The position numbers were made by a program, and so were the translations under genes. Shown here in pieces: positions 31,062 to 39,429 of a stretch of 43,826 nucleotides of DNA. This DNA comes from DASVTR01 sp033855775 (GTDB taxonomy: Bacteria; Acidobacteriota; Blastocatellia; Pyrinomonadales; Pyrinomonadaceae). The notes beneath the pieces are model-generated. The model was not told the origin of the DNA, searched no databases, and saw nothing but the letters and a program-made list of their open reading frames with translations. Position 1 is the stretch's first letter. Each line of letters starts with the position of its first letter. The stretch lies in NCBI GenBank assembly GCA_033855775.1, contig JAWVFT010000038.1:1-43826 (forward strand), read 5' to 3'.

Positions 31062-33416
31062 ATGCGCAACATCAGTGTCGTTGGTCTTCTGGCTTTAACT
31101 CTAACCGCCGCGCTTCTGCTCAGCCGTGGAACCATGACGAGTTCCGCTTCCGGCTCCTGCCCATCGCCTTACACCTCTTCGGTGCAGGCATCGCCTTCGT
31201 CCACCGATAATCCGCAGGGCATGGCCGTCGGTGATTTCAACGGCGACGGCAAGCTCGACATTGCGATTGCGAACCACGGCATTCCCCAAAACGGAGGAAC
31301 TTTTCCGGGTTCTATCGCGGTCTTTATTGGCACGGGCACAGGCACATTCAGCGCGCCAACCAACTATGTCGTCGGCTACAATCCGATTGATGTCGCCGTC
31401 GCGGACTTCAACGGCGATAACAAGCTTGACATCGTTTCCGCCAATTATGGTTTTGACGTCAGCAAGGTTTCCATCCTCTTCGGAACCGGCACAGGCACGT
31501 TTGGAGCGCCGGCCAATTATAATTCCAACGGCAGCAATCCATACGGCGTCGTGGCCGCCGACTTTAACAACGATGGTAAGCCCGACGTGGCTGTCACCAA
31601 CTCGACTTCCAGCAACATCGGCGTGTTCCTCAACACGGGAACGGGCGCGCTTGGGCCTGTCACCAACTACACGGTCGGCTCTGTTCCGCGCGGCATCGCC
31701 GCCAGCGACTTTAACAACGACGGCAAGCTCGACATCGTGACGACCAGCACAGCCAACGTCTCGGTCATCTTAAACACAGGGGCGGGCAGCTTCGGCCCCT
31801 TGTCCAATTATCCCACCGGAACCGGCCCGCTCGGCGTTATCACGCACGACTTTGACGGCGACGGCGATCAGGACATCGCCACTACCAACGTCAATGCCAA
31901 CTCGGTCTCAATACTTTTCAACAACGGCTCAGCTGTCTTTCAGGCTCCGGTCAACTACGGAACAGGCAGCGGCCCTTCAGGCATCACCAAGGGCGACTTC
32001 GACGGCGACGGCATCATTGACCTAGCTGTCGCCAACAAAAACTCTGCGTATGTCACTGTGCTGCTCGGCGCAGGCGGCGGCAACTTTCAATCGCCTTTGA
32101 GCTACGGCCCCAACGGCGCGTCCGATGTCGTCGCCGGAGATTTCAACAACGACGGCGGAGTTGATTTGGCAATAGACGGCATACGGGTCTTGCTGAACAA
32201 CTGCACACAATCCGACCTCATCTTGACGAAAACACACGTCGGCAACTTCCGCCCCGGCACGAACGGGGTCTACACCTTGACGGTAAAGAACAATGGCGGA
32301 GTCGCTATCGGCGGCACGACCACCGTTACCGACACGCTGCCCACCGGGTTGAGCTACGTCTCCGGCACAGGCACGAATTGGAGTTGCGCGGCGGTCGGGC
32401 AAGTCGTCACCTGCACGACTAACGATGTCATTCCCGCTGGCTCTTCTACCGTTATCACTCTGACCGTGTTGCCGAACACGCTTGCGACGCCGAAAGTGAC
32501 CAACACGGCGAGCGTGTCGAATCCGAATGACGGGCAGCCCGGCAACAACTCCGCCAGCGATGTCACAAAAGTTCTCGGCATCGTCCCGGCCAACTTCGAC
32601 GGCGACTTTACGACCGACGTTTCCCTCTGGCGTCCGAGCACAGGCGACTGGATTGTCTATAACGGCGTCGTCATCCAACCCGACTGGGGACGCGGGAGCC
32701 TCGGCGACAAGCCCGTCCCCGGCGATTACGACGGTGATGGCACGACGGATGTTGCTATCTTCCGTCCATCGGAGGGCAACTGGTACATCATTCTGAGCAG
32801 CACACACACCATCCGCTTGAACAACTGGGGCGGCGCGGGCGACATCCCTGTCCCCAAAGACTACGACGGCGATTTGAAGACTGATATCGCCGTCTTCCGC
32901 CCGAGCGACGGCAACTGGTACATCGTCCGCAGTTCAGACAATGGCGTCACCCTGCGCGGCTGGGGAATAAACGGTGACAAGCCGGTGCCGGGCGACTACG
33001 ATGCTGATGGCAAGGACGACATCGCGGTGTGGCGTCCATCGGAGGGCAATTGGTACGTGCTGCGGAGCGCGACCAATACGGGACAAGTGCAGAACTGGGG
33101 CGCGACCACAGACCAACCCGTCCCCGGCGATTACGACGGCGACCACAAGATTGACTTCGCCGTCTATCGCGCCACAGAGGGCAACTGGTACGTCCTGAAA
33201 AGCTCGACCGGAACCGGCATGTTGAAGAACTGGGGAACGAATAACGACCAGCCCGTGCCGGGCGACTATGACGGCGACGGCAAGACCGATTATGCTATCT
33301 GGCGTCCAAGCGAAGGCAGATGGTATGTCACGAGCAGCTCCGCTTGTTGCCCGTATACGACCGTGTTGGGGATGTCCGGCGACGTGCTTCTTCCCGCGAC
33401 GTATATTCCGCAGTAA
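31062..33416 (+). CDS. Secreted FG-GAP/VCBS-repeat protein with DUF11-like domain
   Basis: Exported protein of 784 residues. A signal peptide (about 1-30) is followed by an N-terminal half of FG-GAP/VCBS repeats, about seven copies with the DFNGDGKLDI-type calcium loop. These should form a beta-propeller, as in integrin alpha. A DUF11-type domain follows at about residues 385-500 (LILTKTHVGNFRPGTNGVYT to LPNTLATPKVTNTASVSN). The C-terminal part has five further repeats of about 46 residues with PVPGDYDGDG and AxxRPSEGNWY. No sorting signal, LPxTG or membrane anchor is visible at the C-terminus. Such proteins are abundant in Acidobacteria and are thought to bind matrix, carbohydrate or cells; the ligand is unknown. 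GGAG lies 9 nt before the ATG. Confidence 0.85.
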   Translation: MRNISVVGLLALTLTAALLLSRGTMTSSASGSCPSPYTSSVQASPSSTDNPQGMAVGDFNGDGKLDIAIANHGIPQNGGTFPGSIAVFIGTGTGTFSAPTNYVVGYNPIDVAVADFNGDNKLDIVSANYGFDVSKVSILFGTGTGTFGAPANYNSNGSNPYGVVAADFNNDGKPDVAVTNSTSSNIGVFLNTGTGALGPVTNYTVGSVPRGIAASDFNNDGKLDIVTTSTANVSVILNTGAGSFGPLSNYPTGTGPLGVITHDFDGDGDQDIATTNVNANSVSILFNNGSAVFQAPVNYGTGSGPSGITKGDFDGDGIIDLAVANKNSAYVTVLLGAGGGNFQSPLSYGPNGASDVVAGDFNNDGGVDLAIDGIRVLLNNCTQSDLILTKTHVGNFRPGTNGVYTLTVKNNGGVAIGGTTTVTDTLPTGLSYVSGTGTNWSCAAVGQVVTCTTNDVIPAGSSTVITLTVLPNTLATPKVTNTASVSNPNDGQPGNNSASDVTKVLGIVPANFDGDFTTDVSLWRPSTGDWIVYNGVVIQPDWGRGSLGDKPVPGDYDGDGTTDVAIFRPSEGNWYIILSSTHTIRLNNWGGAGDIPVPKDYDGDLKTDIAVFRPSDGNWYIVRSSDNGVTLRGWGINGDKPVPGDYDADGKDDIAVWRPSEGNWYVLRSATNTGQVQNWGATTDQPVPGDYDGDHKIDFAVYRATEGNWYVLKSSTGTGMLKNWGTNNDQPVPGDYDGDGKTDYAIWRPSEGRWYVTSSSACCPYTTVLGMSGDVLLPATYIPQ
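32584..33413 (+). repeat. Tandem coding repeats of about 138 bp in the FG-GAP protein
   Basis: Five to six units share PVPGDYDGDG and RPSEGNWY cores. DNA identity between units is high around GGCGACTACGACGGCGA and GGGCAACTGGTACGT, suggesting recent duplication or recombination between units. Confidence 0.7.
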
Positions 33417-33443
33417 AGCGGGGCCGGGTAATCCAAGGGCAGT

Positions 33444-33487
33444 CTTCGGGGCTTTTGCTAGCCATTGAGCCAGCAAAAGCCCCGAAG
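33444..33487 (+). terminator. Perfect 16-bp hairpin after the FG-GAP gene
   Basis: CTTCGGGGCTTTTGCT (33444-33459) pairs exactly with 33472-33487 around a 12-nt loop, 27 bp after the stop codon. The T-run at about 33513 is too distant to be its tail. Confidence 0.6.
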
Positions 33488-33638
33488 CGGCAACAAAGCG
33501 GCAAAGATTGTGGTTTTTTCAAGCTAATTCGTAAAAAAAGCCGTTTTGGGGCAGACTTGTAGCCCACGTGTGTGATATATGTTGATTCATAAGCTTTTCA
33601 ATTCTTCTCAAACTTTTCGGAGGTGCTGACACCACGCC

Positions 33639-33953
33639 ATGGCGACCAAAGCGGCAACAGGCAAGAAGCGCATGACTCAATCGGAAGTAATCAACCATTT
33701 CGCCGAGAAATTCGGCTTAAAGCGTGCTCAGGCAAAGGAACTCTTTGACGAGCTAGGATCACTGGCCACAAACGAAGTGAAAAACAATGGAGAGTTCGTT
33801 CTGCCGGGTTTCGGCAAACTGGTTCTCTCTGAGCGTAAGGCCCGCGAGGGCCGTAACCCGGCCACGGGCGAAACCATTCAAATCCCTGCCAAAACGACGC
33901 TTAAATTTCGCGTCGGCAAAGGGATGAAAGACTCCGTTGTGCCAAAAAAATAG
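33639..33953 (+). CDS. HU/IHF-family DNA-binding protein
   Basis: Histone-like nucleoid protein of 104 residues. MTQSEVINHFAEKFGLKRAQAKELFDEL forms the helical dimerisation part, and LPGFGKLVLSERKAREGRNP is the HU/IHF signature with the RNPATGE segment of the DNA-embracing arm; the C-terminus is Lys-rich. It has about 11 extra N-terminal residues (MATKAATGKKR) before the usual start, a Lys/Ala extension common in HU relatives. It probably bends DNA and helps compact the chromosome as a dimer. The GGAGG box lies 15 nt before the ATG, farther than usual; no alternative start is evident. It is monocistronic, with hairpins on either side. Confidence 0.92.
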   Translation: MATKAATGKKRMTQSEVINHFAEKFGLKRAQAKELFDELGSLATNEVKNNGEFVLPGFGKLVLSERKAREGRNPATGETIQIPAKTTLKFRVGKGMKDSVVPKK

Positions 33954-33990
33954 GCAGTTTTCCTAATATACTCTCTCCAAATATCCGAAG

Positions 33991-34042
33991 CGCCGCTTGA
34001 ATATCTCACCGGCTAAATGCAGTGTGAGAACTTTAAGCGGCG
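33991..34042 (+). terminator. Extended stem-loop after the HU-like gene
   Basis: CGCCGCTT (33991-33998) pairs with AAGCGGCG (34035-34042), and TCTCAC (34004-34009) pairs with GTGAGA (34024-34029). The arms are joined by a partly pairing 5x5 region, giving about 19 stacked positions. T-rich sequence (TTGGGTTTTAC) follows. The rest of 33954-34422 is AT-richer than its surroundings and has no credible gene. Confidence 0.55.
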
Positions 34043-34289
34043 TTGGGTTTTACAACGCCCAACACTTCCCCCCGCAACTCCAACCGCAAAAGCTCGCAAC
34101 GTCTCGAACAAGCCGCAAATTCGCCCATTTTCAAGGGTAAATTCCCGGTAAAACGAGGAGCCGAAGCCCGCCAAAAATATCTCTGGCATTTTCCCGGAAT
34201 TTCCTTTACAATCATCCGTTTTGTTACGGACAGACAACGAAGACATGCAAGCTGTGAGTTGATGATGAGGAGTCTTTCTGTGCAAAAAC

Positions 34290-34318
34290 TTAGGAAATGC
34301 AATGTATTTGCATCCTAA
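34290..34318. repeat. Imperfect palindrome upstream of the small ORF
   Basis: TTAGGAAATGCAA is followed by TTTGCATCCTAA. The arms match except for a 2-nt bulge. It lies about 105 bp before the small GTG-started gene and could be an operator or a weak hairpin. Confidence 0.35.
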
Positions 34319-34422
34319 ATTATTACTGGGGCATCTAAAATTTCTCTTACAAACTGATCGAAAGCTTTGTTGAGGGGAGCAAGCAAGACGAACTTTCGAC
34401 GTGATCTAAGGAGCTTGAAAAC

Positions 34423-34674
34423 GTGACTTTTGACAGGCATTTACCGCTGGATGAGCGGATATTGAGAATCGACCACATTCAAGCGCGCCGTTACTCAAAG
34501 TTAAGCGGCGTCGCATTTGATATTGCAACCGAGGGCATCATGCGACATCTGCGCGCCTGCGACAGAATGGATGTCAATCCAGACACCTCTGCCGTGCGCG
34601 AGATAATCGACGACGCCCTGAATGGTCGCCGTGTTTTTGCGGAAACCGGCGATGACCGCCAGCGCGCGGCCTAG
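34423..34674 (+). CDS. Small protein of unknown function
   Basis: Protein of 83 residues beginning at a GTG (MTFDRHLPLDERILRIDHIQ). An AAGGAG box 10 nt upstream supports the start. It is charged, soluble, probably helical, with no metal motif or membrane segment. The middle segment IATEGIMRHLRACDRMDVNPD and the end REIIDDALNGRRVF are the likely structured parts. I do not recognise it. It is followed within 30 bp by a perfect 22-bp hairpin and converges with the NUDIX gene. Upstream lies a 470-bp AT-rich gap. The ribosome site, coding-like composition and clean boundaries argue it is a real gene, but homology is not established. Confidence 0.55.
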   Translation: MTFDRHLPLDERILRIDHIQARRYSKLSGVAFDIATEGIMRHLRACDRMDVNPDTSAVREIIDDALNGRRVFAETGDDRQRAA

Positions 34675-34704
34675 CTTTCTCAAACTCGCAAGGTCAGCTA
34701 TTTA

Positions 34705-34752
34705 CACAGCAAGAGACCGTCAACTGTTAGCAGTTGACGGTCTCTTGCTGTG
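34705..34752. terminator. Perfect 22-bp hairpin, bidirectional terminator
   Basis: The arm 34705-34726 is exactly complementary to 34731-34752, leaving a TTAG tetraloop. It lies between the convergent small ORF and NUDIX gene, 30 and 52 bp from their stop codons. Confidence 0.75.
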
Positions 34753-34804
34753 CTGAACAAAGCCGACAAGCGGCGAAGCATTCCTTCTCTCGCAGATACA
34801 GCCT

Positions 34805-35371
34805 TCATAAAGCTTTGCTTTCTCCAACGCGCGCCAGTTGATAATTCATGATTGCCAGCAGGCTCAAGGCATCCGTAATCTCGCCCGTTGCGATCATCCG
34901 CAAGACTTCTTTGGAAGAGACCCGACGAACGTTCAACTGCTCCGTGCCTTCCGGGTGATGCTCGCCCTGAGTCAAGCTTGTGGCGAGAAACCAGACGGCG
35001 TATTCGTCGGAGACGGAATTTGAGAGATGCGCTTCTCCGAGCAGTTGCCAGTTCTCGGCGCGCAGCCCTGTCTCTTCCGCCAGTTCGCGTTGCGCGGCGG
35101 AGAGCAGGTCTTCGCCTTCCGGGCAGCCGCCTTCCGGGATTTCCCAGGAGTACTTGTCTAGCGGATAACGATATTGCCCGACGAGGTAGAAGTGGTCGTC
35201 CTCGACCGCTAGGATTCCGATGGCGACGTTCTTGTAATGGACGACTCCGTAGATTCCCTGTTCTCCATCGGGGCGCACAACCTTGTCTTCACGAACGCGA
35301 ATCCAGGGGTTATCATAAACCTCGCTTGAGGCCAGCGTCGTCCATGGATTCTTAGTCTCATCAAAAGCCAC
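34805..35371 (-). CDS. NUDIX hydrolase (ADP-ribose pyrophosphatase-like)
   Basis: About 188 residues from GTG 35371. The Nudix box GGCPEGEDLLSAAQRELAEE with TGL fits GX5EX7REUXEEXGU exactly. Upstream are PWIRVREDKVVRPDG and ILAVEDDHFYLVGQYRYPLDKYSWEIPEGG, which resemble ADP-ribose pyrophosphatases (NudF-like) of the family; these split ADP-ribose and related sugar nucleotides into AMP and sugar phosphate using Mg. The frame extends upstream to 35524, but that would run into the transporter gene end; GTG 35371 has GAGG about 7 nt upstream. It is downstream of the AI-2E family gene on the same strand with a 94-bp gap. The exact nucleotide substrate is not determined. Confidence 0.88.
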   Translation of the reverse strand: MAFDETKNPWTTLASSEVYDNPWIRVREDKVVRPDGEQGIYGVVHYKNVAIGILAVEDDHFYLVGQYRYPLDKYSWEIPEGGCPEGEDLLSAAQRELAEETGLRAENWQLLGEAHLSNSVSDEYAVWFLATSLTQGEHHPEGTEQLNVRRVSSKEVLRMIATGEITDALSLLAIMNYQLARVGESKAL

Positions 35372-35465
35372 TTCTGTTCCTCGCCTTGAATCGTCAACTC
35401 CGAAATTGACGGCACGAAACCAAACCACGTCAATCGCCGCGCGTTCATTCCGCTCAGACTTGCGG

Positions 35466-36575
35466 TCAGGTCTTACCGTCATCCCGCATGACCGCGCTCT
35501 CAAGTATGCTCTCCTGAGAGCCAACTTGCCCGGACGGATGTTCGGCCTGACGAAAGACTTCGAGCAGAGCCAGCGTGATGGCGAGCATGACCGGCCCCAG
35601 CACTATCCCGACGACCCCGAAAACATGCAGGCCGCCGAGCACCGAAAAGAAGATGAACAACTCGTGCAGCTTCGTCTTTTCTCCGACCAACTTCGGTCGA
35701 AGGATGTTGTCAATCGTGCCGATGACGAGCGCGCCCCACGCTGCCAGCACGATAGCTTTTCCCCAGTGGCCTGTCGCCGCCAGATAGATAGCCGCCGGAA
35801 CCCACACGACGAATGAACCGGCCATCGGAATCATCGAGAGAAAGATCATGACGACCGCCCAGACGATGGCCGAAGGAATGCCTAGCGCCCAGAAAGCCAG
35901 CCCGCCGAGCGCGCCTTGAATGATGGCAATCACGAGCACACCATACAGGCTTGCGCTGATGACGTTGCGCGTGCGCTCTAAGATGGCCACGCTTTGCGTT
36001 CTCTCCAGCGGCAAAATGTCGGGCAAAGCTTTCGCAATCCGGTCGCCGTCACGAAAGAGGTAATACATCGTGAAGATGACGAAGAAGATTTGCACCAATG
36101 CTCCGAACAGCCCGCCGACGAAGCCGAGCGTGCGTCCGGCAATCGCTCCGCTCATCCCTTTGAGACGCTCAACGATGGCTTCCTGCGAAAGCGCCTGATT
36201 GATGTCAACGTACTGCCCTAGCCACCTGAGCGCAGGCCCTATGACCGGCGAATCCTGATTGAGGAAACCGCCGCCGCTATTGTCTTGCAGGTTGTGCGCG
36301 ATGCCCGAAATTTGATTGAAGACCATCAGCGAAATCAGCGTCAACGGGGCGAGGATGACGAAGATGACGAGCAGCGATGAAAGCAGCGCGCTGGTGGCCG
36401 GACGCTTCGTGCGCGCCAGTAGACGGCGATGCACCGGATGAAAGACGACGACCAGCACGATGGCCCATGCCAGCACGTTGACGAAAGGCTGCAACATCAA
36501 CCAGCACACATAAAGCGCGAGGGCCGTGGCAACCAGCAATGCTATCCAGCGCGCTTGAATTGGCCGCTGCTCCAT
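35466..36575 (-). CDS. AI-2E family (PerM/TqsA-like) transporter
   Basis: Membrane protein of 369 residues with about eight hydrophobic segments: the first two are at 10-30 and 33-50, and another is near SALLSSLLVIFVILAPLTLISLMVF. The long central loop contains the family segment before GALVQIFFVIFTMYYLFRDG, and the C-terminal half has SMIPMAGSFVVWVPAAIYL and LVEGEKTKLHELFIFFSVLGGL-type sequence, typical of this family. Members include TqsA (AI-2 export) and Na/H-type antiporters, so substrate cannot be read from sequence. ATG 36575 has GAGGTGAAT directly before it. It stands upstream of the NUDIX gene and head-to-head with tRNA-Arg. Confidence 0.88.
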   Translation of the reverse strand: MEQRPIQARWIALLVATALALYVCWLMLQPFVNVLAWAIVLVVVFHPVHRRLLARTKRPATSALLSSLLVIFVILAPLTLISLMVFNQISGIAHNLQDNSGGGFLNQDSPVIGPALRWLGQYVDINQALSQEAIVERLKGMSGAIAGRTLGFVGGLFGALVQIFFVIFTMYYLFRDGDRIAKALPDILPLERTQSVAILERTRNVISASLYGVLVIAIIQGALGGLAFWALGIPSAIVWAVVMIFLSMIPMAGSFVVWVPAAIYLAATGHWGKAIVLAAWGALVIGTIDNILRPKLVGEKTKLHELFIFFSVLGGLHVFGVVGIVLGPVMLAITLALLEVFRQAEHPSGQVGSQESILESAVMRDDGKT

Positions 36576-36678
36576 ATTCACCTCATCAATTGAAGCTCTC
36601 ATTCATCACAGCCGAACGGCCCGAAACTCTTCCGCGTTCACGCCTCATCGATGCGCTCTGCCGCCTTGAGCCTTCCGG

Positions 36679-36707
36679 TTGACGCATACTACGTGGCGCA
36701 TGATAAC
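36679..36707 (+). promoter_or_regulatory. Promoter of tRNA-Arg
   Basis: TTGACG (36679-36684, 5 of 6) is separated by 17 nt from GATAAC (36702-36707, 4 of 6), and lies 22 nt before the tRNA-Arg 5' end. Confidence 0.55.
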
Positions 36708-36729
36708 ATCTGCAAGCTTCACAATTCCT

Positions 36730-36802
36730 GCTCCCGTAGCTCAGTGGATAGAGCATCTGCCTTCTAAGCAGAGGGTCGCTGGTTCGAGTCCAGCCGGGGG
36801 TA
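36730..36802 (+). tRNA. tRNA-Arg (anticodon TCT)
   Basis: A 73-nt cloverleaf. Acceptor GCTCCCG pairs with CGGGGGT (two G-U), the D-arm is GCTCAGTGGATAGAGC, the anticodon arm CTGCC/AAGCAG carries TCT in loop CTTCTAA, and the T-arm is CTGGTTCGAGTCCAG. No CCA is encoded. Confidence 0.93.
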
Positions 36803-36858
36803 TCATTTTTGTTCGGCTGGCGGGTTTGGCGGAAACTGTCCGGCGGCGAATTTACGGC

Positions 36859-36887
36859 TTGAAGAAATAAGCTGAGTAGTGTAAAAA
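36859..36887 (+). promoter_or_regulatory. Possible promoter of tRNA-His
   Basis: TTGAAG (36859-36864) is separated by 17 nt from TAAAAA (36882-36887), 4 of 6 each, and lies 16 nt before the tRNA-His 5' end. It might also serve the cyclase gene that begins 69 bp after the tRNA. Confidence 0.4.
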
Positions 36888-36903
36888 ATTGTAGTCCTTT
36901 GAT

Positions 36904-36978
36904 GGCGGCTATAGTTCAGTTGGTTAGAACGCTTGATTGTGGTTCAAGAGGTCGTCGGTTCGAGCCCGACTAGCCGCC
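36904..36978 (+). tRNA. tRNA-His (anticodon GTG)
   Basis: A 75-nt cloverleaf with encoded G-1: an 8-bp acceptor GGCGGCTA/TAGCCGCC, D-arm AGTTCAGTTGGTTAGAACG, anticodon stem CTTGA/TCAAG with loop TTGTGGT, and T-arm GTCGGTTCGAGCCCGAC. No CCA is encoded. Confidence 0.93.
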
Positions 36979-37047
36979 CTTCCTATCTCAGAGCAATCGC
37001 CTATCACAGATTCTCTTAACTCCGCGCACAGCCAGCGGCACACCCGA

Positions 37048-39420
37048 ATGTCTAAAATTAAAAAACGTCCCGTGCCGCTTGAGACGGCGAACATTTCCCT
37101 GCCGGACGAGTTGCCAGAACTAGTCGAACAACTGGCGCGAAATTTTCACGAGTTGCGGCAACGCGCGATTCAGTCCAGCGTCAAGCAAGTTGACAATGAA
37201 GCCGTCGCAGCCGTTCAGCCTTCCGCGCTGCCAGCTTCTTTTGACGAACTGATGCCCGCCGAACAAGAGGATTACTACAGGACTGCGCGCGAGACGCTGA
37301 AGACCACACAGGCTCTCGGCTATCGCATCGAGAATGTGAAGGCGACGGAGCAAAAGGCGGCGGCGGCCAGCTTTGAGCTTGGCAAGCGGCGTGTGGAAGA
37401 ATTTGAGTTGGCGGAGCATCTGAAGGCGATGAACATGGAGGCGTTGCTGCGGCTCTGGCAATCGCACACGCCGGAGTCCTGGGCCGGGATGCCGGACTTT
37501 TATCGCGCGCTCGGCAATCGCATCCTCAAGTTGGGCGAACCGCTCTTCGCCTACGATGTGTTGAGCGAGGGCTTGAACCAGTGGCCGAAGGACGTTCGAC
37601 TGCGGCAGTTGCAGGCGTTGGCTTTGGCCCGCAGCGGCGTCACACAGCGCGCCAACGAACTCGCGTCGCAATTGCTCAAAGAGGGACACAACGACGAGGA
37701 GACGCTCGGCTTGCTGGCGCGCACGCACAAAGACCTCTGGTCGCTGGCCACCGCCAAGCAGGATAAGCGAAAGCAACTGCGCCTCGCTTACAAGTTTTAT
37801 AACGAAGCGCACAAACGGAGCGGCGGCTACTATTCCGGCATCAACGTGGCGACGATGGCTCTGCTGCTCGACGATAGAGAGCGCGCCGTCGCGCTGGCCA
37901 AAAAGTTGCGCGAGGAATGTCTGGACGAGTTGAAGAAGTTGGAGCCGGAGAGCGATGAGAGATACTGGCCGCTGGCGACTTTGGGCGAAGCGGCTTTAAT
38001 CATGGGAGAGATGAAGGAAGCCGAAGGCTGGTACGGGCAGGCGGGCGAAAATGGACAGACAAGCATCGGCCAGTTGACCTCGACACGTCGCAACGCGCGC
38101 TTGATTCTTGAGCGCTTGAACGGCGACAAAAAACGCATGGACAAGTATTTTCGGATTCCAAATGTGGCTGTCTTTTCCGGTCACATGATTGACCGTCCCG
38201 GTCGCCAGATGCCGCGCTTCCCCGCTCAACTCGAAAGCGTTGTGCGCGCGGCGATTCAGGAACGGCTCGCCAAACACGAAGCGGGCATCGGCTATGCGTC
38301 GGCGGCGTGCGGCTCAGATATTTTGTTTCTCGAAACGCTGCTCGAACTCGAAGGCAAAGCCTACATCGTGTTGCCGTACGGGCGTGAGCAGTTTAAGAAG
38401 GACAGCGTTCAGATGGCGCACGAGCCGCAGTGGGTCGAACGCTTCGAGAGCGTTATGGCACGAGCCTCGGACGTGCTTGTCGCTTCCGAACAGCCGATGG
38501 AAGAGAGCGCTTTATCTTTTGAGTACACGAACCTGCTGCTGCACGGGTTGGCAAACATTCGCGCCGACCGCTTCGAGACGGAGTTGGTGCCGATGGCTGT
38601 CTGGGACGGCAAGGCGGGCGACGGGCCGGGCGGCACGGCGAGCGTCGTTGAAAGATGGCGAAAGCTCGGCTACGAAATCGAGTTGATTAATCTGGAAGAG
38701 TTGCTCCGCGAAGAATTGCCTGAGTTGAGCAGTCAAACACAGACACAGACCGCGACGGCTCCGTCGGCTGAAAGCGCATCTCCGCCCGCGACGGAGTTCG
38801 GGACACGCATGATGGCCTTGCTCTTTGCCGACGCGGTTAATTTCAGCAAGCTCAGCGAAGAGCAGATTCCGCGCTTCGTCAAGTCGTTCCTCGGAGCGAT
38901 TAGCCGGATGCCCGCGATGAGCAATCACGCGCCGGAGATGAAGAACACTTGGGGCGACGGACTCTATTTTGTCTTCGGCAGCGTGCGCGACGCGGGCCTC
39001 TTCGCGCTGGAGTTGGCGGACTTGATGGCGACGGGCGATTGGGCCGCGAAAGGCTTGCCGCCCGGTTTGAACCTGCGCATCGCTCTGCACGCAGGCCCGG
39101 TCTATGCTTGCCTCGACCCGATAACGGAGCGGCAGAATTTCTCAGGCACGCACGTCAGCCGCGCCGCGCGCATCGAGCCGGTCACGCCGCCCGGTCAGGT
39201 TTACGCCAGCCAGGAGTTCGCGGCGCTGGCAGCAGCCGAGCGCATCAACGAGTTCAAGTGTGAATACGTCGGCCAGACGCCGCTCGCCAAAGGCTACGGA
39301 ACTTTTCCGACTTATCACGTCCGCCGCACGCAACAGCCAGCTGCCTTTCCTCATCTGAAGACGCGGAGCGGAGCAGCGAAGGCTCGCAAGCGAACCGCTC
39401 GACCGTCATCGAAGGCGTGA
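37048..39420 (+). CDS. Helical-repeat / SLOG-like / class III nucleotide cyclase protein
   Basis: Protein of 790 residues with three parts. Residues 1-370 are helical and TPR-like (GEPLFAYDVLSEGLNQWPKD, LRQLQALALARSG, KFYNEAHKRSGGYYSGINVA), resembling the TRAFs-binding-type region of other bacterial regulators. Residues 372-550 look like a SLOG/TIR-like Rossmann domain: VAVFSGHMID, then GYASAACGSDILFLE, AYIVLPYG and VMARASDVLVASE. Residues 585-760 are a class III adenylate/guanylate cyclase: LFADAVNFS with metal Asp D595, NTWGDG with D637, and HVSRAARIE with R708. By alignment the two base-specifying positions are both Asn (N633, N697) and the transition-state Asn is Ser (S704), so the product is not predictable. 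ATG 37048 is preferred to the longer frame, which begins inside tRNA-His. It is first of a three-gene cluster. Confidence 0.85.
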   Translation: MSKIKKRPVPLETANISLPDELPELVEQLARNFHELRQRAIQSSVKQVDNEAVAAVQPSALPASFDELMPAEQEDYYRTARETLKTTQALGYRIENVKATEQKAAAASFELGKRRVEEFELAEHLKAMNMEALLRLWQSHTPESWAGMPDFYRALGNRILKLGEPLFAYDVLSEGLNQWPKDVRLRQLQALALARSGVTQRANELASQLLKEGHNDEETLGLLARTHKDLWSLATAKQDKRKQLRLAYKFYNEAHKRSGGYYSGINVATMALLLDDRERAVALAKKLREECLDELKKLEPESDERYWPLATLGEAALIMGEMKEAEGWYGQAGENGQTSIGQLTSTRRNARLILERLNGDKKRMDKYFRIPNVAVFSGHMIDRPGRQMPRFPAQLESVVRAAIQERLAKHEAGIGYASAACGSDILFLETLLELEGKAYIVLPYGREQFKKDSVQMAHEPQWVERFESVMARASDVLVASEQPMEESALSFEYTNLLLHGLANIRADRFETELVPMAVWDGKAGDGPGGTASVVERWRKLGYEIELINLEELLREELPELSSQTQTQTATAPSAESASPPATEFGTRMMALLFADAVNFSKLSEEQIPRFVKSFLGAISRMPAMSNHAPEMKNTWGDGLYFVFGSVRDAGLFALELADLMATGDWAAKGLPPGLNLRIALHAGPVYACLDPITERQNFSGTHVSRAARIEPVTPPGQVYASQEFAALAAAERINEFKCEYVGQTPLAKGYGTFPTYHVRRTQQPAAFPHLKTRSGAAKARKRTARPSSKA

Positions 39421-39429
39421 GTTGAATCC

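Noticed and set aside
36679..36870. A 63-codon plus-strand ORF
   Set aside because: It contains the whole tRNA-Arg and its promoter.
36937..37047. Extended N-terminus of the cyclase frame
   Set aside because: It begins inside tRNA-His; ATG 37048 is the first sensible start.
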